11,896 nucleotides of DNA. Source: an uncultured Lachnospiraceae bacterium. GTDB taxonomy: Bacteria; Bacillota; Clostridia; Lachnospirales; Lachnospiraceae. Below the pieces are notes generated by a model. That model was not told the origin of the DNA. It did no database searches and saw nothing but the letters and a program-made list of their open reading frames with translations. Below, in pieces: positions 7,126-11,896 of the stretch. Both the position numbers and the translations under genes were made by a program. The stretch's first letter is position 1, and each line of letters opens with the position of its first letter. The stretch is taken from NCBI GenBank assembly GCA_902803305.1, contig CADCPL010000032.1:1-11896 (forward strand), written 5' to 3'.

Positions 7126-8256
7126 ATGAGTCTTGGGCATAAATTGTTATGGGCGCTGGAATTTATTATAGTGTTTTCTGCTTTGTTTGCTGCGCAGCTT
7201 CCTTTGAGAAAAAGGAAACTTCCTGTAGTAAATGCGATCGTATTTGCGGTCAAAGCATTTTTGATACTGTACATGCCGGTATTGTTCATTAATGTTGATA
7301 ACTGGTTTACGTATCGGTGCGCGGATCTGATAGCGGTCATGGATATCGTTATTATCAGTGATGTTGTTGCGAGCATTGTGGAATTTGTGGTAAGAAAAGT
7401 TCGTCAGCGCAGGGACAAAAGCTCCGAAAAGCAGCCATGTCAGACCAAACTGATAGCCGTTACAGGTGCGGTTGTATGTATCTGCGTCGCACTTTACGGG
7501 AGCATTAATGCAAGAGATGTTGTCATGAATGAACACACATGGACTGCAGAGGGCTTAAAACAGCCGCATACCTTTGCCTTTGCTTCGGATATCCATGCCG
7601 AGGATGACCATATGATAAAGAATCTGATGAAATTCCGTGATCAGGTAAACGCTGTGCAGCCGGAATTCGTTATAATAGGCGGCGATGTGACTGATGAAAA
7701 AACATCATACGAAGAGATGGTCGAGGCATGGAAGATAATTTCCGAGATCAATGTACCTGTTTACTTTGTTTACGGAAATCATGAGAGCCAGCCGGATGCC
7801 AGGATCTTCGGCGGACGGACATATACTGATGAACAATTGGTAGAGAATATCAAGGCTGCAGGGGTCACCATAGTTGTAGATGAATATGTTAAGGTCGCGG
7901 ATGATCTGATACTTCTAGGCAGGAATGACATGAGCAAGGTCAATGATCGCAAGCCGTGGTCTGAGATCGTAAATCCCTATGAAGGTGAAGGTGCCGTGAT
8001 CGTTGCGGATCATCAGCCGCACGATAAGGATCAGCTTAATAATTTAGATGCTGCCCTGCAGTTGTCAGGTCATTTGCATGCGGGACAGCTGTGGCCGCTT
8101 CAGAGCATTTGCCGTGCGATGGGTACGCCGGTGCTGGGCGAATACTATGGACCGCATACTAAGGTGCTTTATATGACCTCCGGAACAGGGGGCTGGGCAA
8201 TCCCGTTTAGGACCGAATCTGACAGCGTCTGGGAACTTATTACGTTGACACCGTAG
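7126..8256 (+). CDS. Membrane-anchored metallophosphoesterase (YkuE-like)
   Basis: This 376-aa protein has three to four hydrophobic segments in its first 125 residues (about 8-24, 34-50, 58-85 and 106-123). A calcineurin-like phosphoesterase domain follows with all the usual metal ligands: SDIH (D155, H157), GGDVTD (D187), GNHE (N218, H219), ADHQPH (H296) and GHLH (H316, H318). Such enzymes hydrolyse phosphomono- or diesters with two bound metal ions. The membrane-anchored YkuE-like group acts at or outside the membrane, but the substrate here cannot be read from sequence. The domain follows the last hydrophobic segment; which side of the membrane it faces is uncertain. ATG 7126 is chosen over ATG 7084 because AGGAGG sits at 7115-7120. 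A terminator lies about 130 bp downstream. Confidence 0.9.
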   Translation: MSLGHKLLWALEFIIVFSALFAAQLPLRKRKLPVVNAIVFAVKAFLILYMPVLFINVDNWFTYRCADLIAVMDIVIISDVVASIVEFVVRKVRQRRDKSSEKQPCQTKLIAVTGAVVCICVALYGSINARDVVMNEHTWTAEGLKQPHTFAFASDIHAEDDHMIKNLMKFRDQVNAVQPEFVIIGGDVTDEKTSYEEMVEAWKIISEINVPVYFVYGNHESQPDARIFGGRTYTDEQLVENIKAAGVTIVVDEYVKVADDLILLGRNDMSKVNDRKPWSEIVNPYEGEGAVIVADHQPHDKDQLNNLDAALQLSGHLHAGQLWPLQSICRAMGTPVLGEYYGPHTKVLYMTSGTGGWAIPFRTESDSVWELITLTP

Positions 8257-8320
8257 AAAATAAAGTTTTGAAAATCACAAAAGAGGGGTTAAGTGATCGG
8301 AAACATTGCCGATATATATA

Positions 8321-8356
8321 TCAAAGGAAAGAAAAAAGCCAAAACAACTTCTTCAT
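8321..8356 (-). other. Micro-ORF with strong ribosome binding site (11 codons)
   Basis: On the minus strand AAGGGAGG is followed eight bases later by ATG and the peptide MKKLFWLFSFL, then TGA. The start looks like that of a signal-peptide or membrane-peptide gene. A slip at the T6 run would extend it by about ten hydrophobic residues (FFPLIYISAMFPIT). It may be a leader peptide, a gene remnant or chance. Confidence 0.25.
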
Positions 8357-8383
8357 TTTGTTAACCTCCCTTAAATTAAGTAT

Positions 8384-8424
8384 CGGGCGCTGCATAGGGT
8401 CAGCGCCCGGTGCTTATTTTATTG
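8384..8424 (+). terminator. Rho-independent-type terminator after the metallophosphoesterase gene
   Basis: A perfect 9-bp GC-rich stem, CGGGCGCTG paired with CAGCGCCCG (8384-8392 and 8401-8409), has an 8-nt loop. It is followed by the T-rich GTGCTTATTTTATT. The T-run is interrupted, so efficiency is uncertain. Confidence 0.65.
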
Positions 8425-8515
8425 AAAAAATCGGTGTTTTGTCCGTGTATTTACAATCTGCTCATATCTTAGGTTTGCCCTTCTACAAGAATATTGATAA
8501 AGAGGGGATTGTATT

Positions 8516-8632
8516 GTGGAGCGCAGCTTAAACGAATTGTCTAAATACAGATTTGAAACATGTCTTGAGGATCTTGAGGATGCAAAGATCAGTAACATGA
8601 GGCTTGAAGCGGGAGAGGCCGTTAATCAATGA
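8516..8632 (+). pseudogene. Probable remnant of a HEPN-domain gene
   Basis: A GTG at 8516, preceded by GAGGGG about nine bases upstream, opens a 38-codon frame. It contains LSKYRFETCLEDLEDAK and ends soon after AGEAVNQ. This resembles the first helix of clostridial HEPN-domain proteins, where a longer sequence continues with a NRAYYA-type segment and the RNase-like motif. Here the frame stops at 8632 and nothing matching continues in any frame, so the gene seems truncated and decayed. HEPN proteins often pair with nucleotidyltransferase (MNT) toxin-antitoxin partners, and none is seen nearby. The match is by eye to a short helix, so chance similarity is possible. Confidence 0.4.
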
Positions 8633-8681
8633 ACCGACAAGTATAATCAGCAGATGATCTGAAGATATAAAGAATATATAC

Positions 8682-8733
8682 CTCAAAAAACGCCTCTAAA
8701 AACTCATATTTGAGTTCCGGGAGCGTTTTTGAG
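8682..8733 (-). terminator. Nested hairpin terminator of the ATPase gene
   Basis: CTCAAAAAACGC (8682-8693) pairs with GCGTTTTTGAG (8723-8733) with one bulged A. Inside it a second perfect hairpin, AACTCA-tatt-TGAGTT (8701-8716), is nested. Read on the minus strand the second arm carries a T6 run, about 60 bp after the ATPase stop codon. It could also act on the plus strand. Confidence 0.6.
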
Positions 8734-8790
8734 TTTCCCCAAGAAAATACGAAAATGCAAATTTGGGGCGAATTCAGGGATTTTTGGATA

Positions 8791-10128
8791 TTACCAGCCC
8801 ATCTCGTTAAAAAGGTATTCTTTCAGGCGGAAAAGAACATAAAGAGGTATTGACCAGACGTGGGTTTCACCGTCCATGTTGTCACCGATGTTCTTAAGAG
8901 ATGTCTTGATCGCCATTTTGGGCTTATATCTGTTGTTGAACAGGTGCAGGCTCTTTGCCTTGGTATTATCAGCAGCTTTAACCTCTATTGGCATAAGAAC
9001 ACCCTCGTGATCGGTGATAAAGTCGAGCTCAGCGTCAGCCTTTGTTCTCCAGAAGAAGCTATCAATACCCATGCATCGAAGCTGTGTATATACATAGTTC
9101 TCAGAAAGAGCGCCCTTAAAGCTTACATATGCACTGTCGCCTTCAAGTATTGTTCTGTAATTAACGTTAGATTTTCTCCTTAGGAGACCTATATCGGACA
9201 TATATACTTTGAAGTATGTATTATCTGCCTCGCTTGACAGCGGGATCTGGGGATTTGGAACCATGAGAAGCTTTCCTGCAATCCCGGCACTTTGTAACCA
9301 TTCGAGAGCGTCTTCAAGATCCTTTGCCCGTGCTCCGCTCTTTACATGCGAGAATATGAATTTATTATTATCTCTTGCTATCTGAGAGGGAATGGCATCC
9401 CATATCAGCTTGATCTTTGTAGCTGTATCGGCTGTTGTATGCTTTGAAAAATCATCAGCATAATCCTTTAAGATACGGTTCTGTACGTCTTCGACCTCTT
9501 TATAATCATGAGAGTCCACCCAGGTCTGAACGACTTCGGGCATCCCGCCGACAATGTAATAATTCTGCAGATACTTTTCAAGCGGGGCAGTGTACAGAGC
9601 AGGTATCTCGCGATCAAGCGGGAGTTTCTTTATACCGTCGATATATTTTTTTCCGTCATCAGCCATTACGAACTCTTCAAAGCTCATGGGATACATTTCC
9701 AACCGGTCGACTTTTCCGACTGGGAATGAGATACCTTCCTCCCGAAGAGCTACGCCGAGGAGAGATCCGGCTGCAATAATATGGAGATCCGGCATATTTT
9801 CGCAAAAATATTTAAGGGATTGTATAGCTCTGGGACAATCCTGTATTTCATCGAAGACAACGAGCGTTCTGCCTGGGATTATCTTTTTTTCGGCAACTAT
9901 GCTTCCAAGTTCGTCAATGATACGCTCTGTATCGAAATCAAAATCAAATACCGAAGCCAGACCTGCGTTCCCATCAAAGTTGAAATAGGCCATATCAGCG
10001 AATTCGTTCTCTCCGAATTCCTTGATCAGATACGTCTTTCCGCACTGACGTACCCCCGTGATGAGCAGCGGCTTGCGTTTTTTCTTGTTTTTCCAGTCTT
10101 TTAACTGACTTAAAATCAATCGCTCCAT
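8791..10128 (-). CDS. AAA_14 ATPase with C-terminal DUF4143 domain
   Basis: This 445-aa protein belongs to the common ATP-binding/DUF4143 family of anaerobes and archaea. The N-terminal AAA domain shows Walker A GVRQCGKT (25-32), Walker B LVVFDEIQD (89-97) and a sensor-like AAGS (119-122). The C-terminal DUF4143 domain carries E343, D369 (in ELDFI) and E382-V-K384, the spacing of a PD-(D/E)XK nuclease-like core. Length is normal for the family. Its cellular role is not established; members are often found in variable genome regions. The start at 10128 has GGAGGAA (10133-10139) five bases upstream; an in-frame ATG at 10146 lacks such a site. It is transcribed alone, ending at the hairpin 8682-8733, and is divergent from the 43-aa gene. 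Confidence 0.9.
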   Translation of the reverse strand: MERLILSQLKDWKNKKKRKPLLITGVRQCGKTYLIKEFGENEFADMAYFNFDGNAGLASVFDFDFDTERIIDELGSIVAEKKIIPGRTLVVFDEIQDCPRAIQSLKYFCENMPDLHIIAAGSLLGVALREEGISFPVGKVDRLEMYPMSFEEFVMADDGKKYIDGIKKLPLDREIPALYTAPLEKYLQNYYIVGGMPEVVQTWVDSHDYKEVEDVQNRILKDYADDFSKHTTADTATKIKLIWDAIPSQIARDNNKFIFSHVKSGARAKDLEDALEWLQSAGIAGKLLMVPNPQIPLSSEADNTYFKVYMSDIGLLRRKSNVNYRTILEGDSAYVSFKGALSENYVYTQLRCMGIDSFFWRTKADAELDFITDHEGVLMPIEVKAADNTKAKSLHLFNNRYKPKMAIKTSLKNIGDNMDGETHVWSIPLYVLFRLKEYLFNEMGW

Positions 10129-10146
10129 GTGATTTCCTCCAAACAC

Positions 10147-10175
10147 ATGATAGCATTATTGAACCGAATAATCAA
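10147..10175 (-). promoter_or_regulatory. Possible ATPase gene promoter
   Basis: On the minus strand TTGATT (10175-10170) and TATCAT (10152-10147) are 17 bp apart. The predicted start would fall very near the ribosome binding site at 10133-10139, leaving an unusually short leader, so this call is tentative. One ACCGAATAAT copy overlaps its -35 and spacer. Confidence 0.4.
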
Positions 10176-10204
10176 CATTTTATCGCATTTATCGACCGAA
10201 TAAT
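10163..10204. repeat. Two direct copies of ACCGAATAAT
   Basis: Identical 10-mers lie at 10163-10172 and 10195-10204, 32 bp apart, which is about three helical turns. The first is also half of an inverted ATTATT-N6-AATAAT (10155-10172). It overlaps the possible ATPase promoter. The phasing suggests a protein binding site, perhaps for autoregulation, but this is inference. Confidence 0.6.
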
Positions 10205-10232
10205 GTATATGCTGCCGCAATATCGAACTGAA

Positions 10233-10269
10233 CACAAAGCACAAAGGTAAATAGGCACAAAGCACAAAG
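10233..10269. repeat. Four copies of CACAAAG in two tandem pairs
   Basis: CACAAAG occurs at 10233-10239, 10240-10246, 10256-10262 and 10263-10269. Two tight pairs are separated by GTAAATAGG, and the pair-to-pair distance is 23 bp. The array lies between the divergent ATPase gene and the 43-aa gene. It looks iteron-like or operator-like. There is no replication gene nearby, so an origin is unlikely. Confidence 0.75.
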
Positions 10270-10332
10270 CCCGGGAAGGGGAGCCTGGGAATTGCTTAAG
10301 AATAAAATTCGAGCAGGCGAATATTGCCCCAC

Positions 10333-10347
10333 TGTGATAATATTATC
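10333..10347 (+). promoter_or_regulatory. Palindrome and possible extended -10 before the 43-aa gene
   Basis: GATAATATTATC at 10336-10347 is a perfect 12-bp palindrome. On the plus strand TGTGATAAT at 10333-10341 fits an extended -10. No clear -35 was seen. Transcription from it would give a leader of about 30 nt before the ATG at 10377. Confidence 0.3.
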
Positions 10348-10376
10348 GAAGGGCAGAAAACGTGGAGAGAGATGTT

Positions 10377-10508
10377 ATGGAACTGTATAAGGGAAGGACG
10401 AAGAATTGTGACGGAAGTCTCAAGCTAAAGACCCGGGATGTCACGGACAAGTTCCTTCCCGCAACGGGTCATTCATATCAGACGGTGCATCTGGTGGGAG
10501 AAGATTAG
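10377..10508 (+). CDS. 43-aa hypothetical protein
   Basis: A 43-codon frame begins at ATG 10377, with GGAGAG at 10364-10369 about seven bases upstream. It ends in TAG, 18 bp before the following lipoprotein gene, so the two are probably cotranscribed. The peptide (starting MELYKGRTKNCDGSLKLK) is basic in its first half. It has one cysteine and two histidines, and no signal peptide or membrane segment. I recognise no family. It could be a genuine small protein or a fragment of a longer lost gene. Confidence 0.45.
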   Translation: MELYKGRTKNCDGSLKLKTRDVTDKFLPATGHSYQTVHLVGED

Positions 10509-10526
10509 TGAAAAGAGGATAAAGAA

Positions 10527-10928
10527 ATGAGGAAAACAGTTTTTATAACTGTAACATTTGTGATTCTGATGTGCTTTACCGGTTGTCTGAATGTCAGATC
10601 CGAGAGCTATTCCGCTGTCGGATATGTACACGGCAATACATCAAAAAATGCATACATGGATTTCAAGAAGTTTAAGGGCAACCAGGTATTTAAACTTGAT
10701 GTGGAAGAAGGAGACAGGGTGCATTATTACGCCGATCTTGAAGAGGGCAGTGCCAAAGTCTTTACAAGGACAAGCGATGGAAGTAAGGAAGAATGGTTTA
10801 CCGTTAAGGCCGGGGAGGAGGTAGACTCATCAGAGGATTTCCCCGAAGGGGATCTCATCATAGAAGTTGAAACAGACGGATCCTGCAAAGGCGGAAAACT
10901 TAAGTTTGAGATAGAAGAGATGCTGTAA
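10527..10928 (+). CDS. Small lipoprotein, predicted beta-rich, function unknown
   Basis: This 133-aa protein has a short signal peptide ending in CFTGC (lipidated C20). The mature part of about 113 residues alternates short strands with acidic turns and contains no catalytic motif. Segments such as FKLDVEEGDRVHYYADLEEGSAKVFTRT and GDLIIEVETDG suggest a small beta-sandwich like those in other clostridial small lipoproteins; that reading is by pattern only. The ribosome binding site AGAGGAT lies about eight bases before ATG 10527. It follows the 43-aa gene by 18 bp and is followed by the hairpin at 10961-11011. Confidence 0.8.
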   Translation: MRKTVFITVTFVILMCFTGCLNVRSESYSAVGYVHGNTSKNAYMDFKKFKGNQVFKLDVEEGDRVHYYADLEEGSAKVFTRTSDGSKEEWFTVKAGEEVDSSEDFPEGDLIIEVETDGSCKGGKLKFEIEEML

Positions 10929-10950
10929 AGATCCCGTAATCACTATAAGA

Positions 10951-11011
10951 AAATCAAAAACACCGCAGTCCGTTATTGGATGTAACCCCCGAATGATAGC
11001 GGATTGCGGTG
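10951..11011 (-). terminator. Hairpin terminator shared by convergent genes
   Basis: CACCGCAGTCCG (10961-10972) pairs with CGGATTGCGGTG (11000-11011), 12 bp with a single G-T wobble and a 27-nt loop. On the minus strand it is followed by TTTTTGATTTTC, a good T-run ending the unit at 11064-11712. On the plus strand only CTTTG follows, so it would be a weaker stop for the lipoprotein gene. Confidence 0.7.
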
Positions 11012-11063
11012 CTTTGCACATATTGATTTGCTGTACTATCATTTATTGATATCACTTCTATCC

Positions 11064-11378
11064 CTAATAATCAAGGGAATCCTTAGATACCAGCTCAAAA
11101 ATATATGGCTTTTTTCTGTTGTAGCGTATATAGATCGAAGAACCTTTTATGAATTCGGGATCAGGATTCGGCAGAGGATAAAAGGTATGCCAGCCGTATA
11201 TCTTCTTTTCGTCAGCATAGAATGTAATCTCATATGCGTTGTAATCACCCTCCCGGGGACCGAGGTTGCTACGAAGGTTGGCTTTTTGGACATTACCCGT
11301 AAAATGGGCAGTAGTTACTGCCCATTTACTGTCATTTCGGATATGTGTCAGATTACTGAAAAACTCAAACAGATTCAT
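11064..11378 (-). CDS. 104-aa hypothetical protein coupled to the H1-like gene
   Basis: The start at 11378 lies one base after the stop of the histone-like gene (TAA-C-ATG). The GAAGAAA in that gene's last codons serves as a weak ribosome binding site, so translation is likely coupled. A longer frame from 11432 would overlap the histone-like gene by 53 bp and has no support. The 104-aa product is soluble, with no signal peptide. It runs from a helical start (MNLFEFFSNL) into a strand-rich part with AHFTGNV, YEITFYADEKKIYGWHTF and IYIRYNRKKPYIFEL. The last parts faintly recall the VxGxV...VxYdPxnP layout of DUF3592-type domains, but I would not assign a family. Its partner suggests a link to nucleoid function or merely shared expression. 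Confidence 0.7.
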   Translation of the reverse strand: MNLFEFFSNLTHIRNDSKWAVTTAHFTGNVQKANLRSNLGPREGDYNAYEITFYADEKKIYGWHTFYPLPNPDPEFIKGSSIYIRYNRKKPYIFELVSKDSLDY

Positions 11379-11379
11379 G

Positions 11380-11712
11380 TTATTTCTTCTTGAACAGAGT
11401 ATTAAGTGTCTGTGCAAGGTCCTTGTTTGCAAGAATGGCTTCGATAAGACTGTCGTTAGGCTTTTTGTCTGCCTTTAAGACTTCCATAGCTTCTTTCTTT
11501 GTAGCAGCACTTGCATCCCTGTAAAGCTCGACCAGTTTCTTCTCTGTTGCGGTAAGCTTTAATGTTGCGGAAGAAGCTGTCTTCTTGGCAACAGTCTTCT
11601 TAACGGTCCCGGCCTTTGAAGCAGCGGCCTTCTTAACCGTAGTAGCCTTTTTTGCAGGTGTAGCCTTCTTGGTTGTTGCTTTCTTTACTGCAGGTTTCTT
11701 TGTTGTTGCCAT
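11380..11712 (-). CDS. Histone H1-like lysine/alanine-rich DNA-binding protein
   Basis: This 110-aa protein has an N-terminal half (about 1-50) made of lysine, alanine and threonine in KKAT, KKAA and KKTA repeats, like eukaryotic H1 tails and bacterial H1-like proteins such as chlamydial Hc1. The second half (about 51-110) is a more ordinary helical domain, with LTATEKKLVELYRDASAATK and SLIEAILANKDLAQ, ending in a KKK tail. It should bind DNA nonspecifically in the nucleoid; this is inferred from composition. GGGGG lies seven bases before ATG 11712. The repeats on the DNA level are imperfect, so length variation between strains is possible. The next gene starts one base after its stop. Confidence 0.85.
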   Translation of the reverse strand: MATTKKPAVKKATTKKATPAKKATTVKKAAASKAGTVKKTVAKKTASSATLKLTATEKKLVELYRDASAATKKEAMEVLKADKKPNDSLIEAILANKDLAQTLNTLFKKK

Positions 11713-11740
11713 TGTAATCCCCCTTTCGGATGAAAGAATC

Positions 11741-11769
11741 TTTATAAACGTATCTTACCACCCGGGCAA
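11741..11769 (-). promoter_or_regulatory. Promoter of the H1-like operon
   Basis: Read on the minus strand, TTGCCC (11769-11764) and TATAAA (11746-11741) are 17 bp apart. Transcription should start near 11734, leaving a leader of about 22 nt with the GGGGG ribosome binding site. Confidence 0.65.
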
Positions 11770-11775
11770 AATGGC

Positions 11776-11794
11776 TACAAGAAGGGATCTTGTA
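11776..11794. promoter_or_regulatory. Perfect 7-bp dyad upstream of the H1-like promoter
   Basis: TACAAGA-AGGGA-TCTTGTA lies six bases upstream of the -35, where an activator or repressor could bind. No T-run follows, so it is not a good terminator. The remaining stretch to 11896 shows no supported feature. Confidence 0.35.
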
Positions 11795-11896
11795 AATGCA
11801 GGGTTTTGGCAAGCGATACAATGTTCCTACAAAAGATTTATCGTACGAAATCCTTGGTATTGTTTGTTTTGCGGCGATCATCTGTTTTTTTGTATA

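Noticed and set aside
8268..8531. 87-codon plus-strand open frame after the metallophosphoesterase
   Set aside because: It has no ribosome binding site, runs through the strong GC-rich terminator hairpin, and its product resembles nothing.
10233..10269. CRISPR array or plasmid origin from the CACAAAG repeats
   Set aside because: Units are only 7 bp, there are no spacers of constant length, and no cas or replication gene is nearby.
11633..11881. 82-codon minus-strand open frame overlapping the H1-like start
   Set aside because: It overlaps the H1-like gene in another frame, covers the promoter and has no ribosome binding site or motif.

Overview
The window looks like a chromosomal stretch of a Gram-positive anaerobe of the Clostridia, most likely Lachnospiraceae-like. 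This is an inference. It rests on moderate G+C, strong AGGAGG-type ribosome binding sites, four lipoproteins with acidic linkers, a clostridial-type glpK/glpA pair, a lysine-rich histone H1-like protein, and an AAA/DUF4143 ATPase. No rRNA, tRNA, CRISPR array, insertion sequence or phage gene was seen.

Left end (1-1882, minus strand): glycerol kinase (glpK) is followed by the 5' end of a GlpA-type FAD-dependent glycerol-3-phosphate dehydrogenase that runs off the window. Together they would phosphorylate glycerol and oxidise the glycerol 3-phosphate. The 116-bp gap between them is almost entirely five degenerate copies of an 18-bp tandem repeat.

Centre (1883-8256, plus strand): a divergent promoter region with an operator-like dyad separates glpK from a QueT-family ECF transporter S component. 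queT overlaps the start of a lipoprotein gene by ATGA, and two more lipoprotein genes follow. One lipoprotein has an EF-hand-like loop, the second an RsiV/DUF3298-like domain, and the third looks like a beta-propeller. A 28-codon small ORF overlaps the end of the third. A membrane-anchored metallophosphoesterase with a complete metal-binding set follows from its own strong promoter, so it is probably a separate unit.

Region 8257-8790 has no intact gene. It holds a GC-rich hairpin terminator, a micro-ORF on the minus strand, a probable HEPN-domain gene remnant, and a second hairpin that ends the minus-strand ATPase unit.

Right part (8791-11896): an AAA_14/DUF4143 ATPase lies on the minus strand. 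Upstream of it is a repeat-rich divergent intergenic region (two ACCGAATAAT copies, four CACAAAG copies, and a 12-bp palindrome). A plus-strand pair follows (a 43-aa unknown protein and a 133-aa lipoprotein), then a shared hairpin terminator. Last is a minus-strand pair, a histone H1-like protein and a tightly coupled 104-aa unknown protein, driven by a clear promoter.

No complete new defence or mobile system could be demonstrated. The most unusual items are the 18-bp repeat array before glpA, the queT-lipoprotein cluster, the lipoprotein form of an RsiV-like domain, and the H1-like/104-aa coupled pair.
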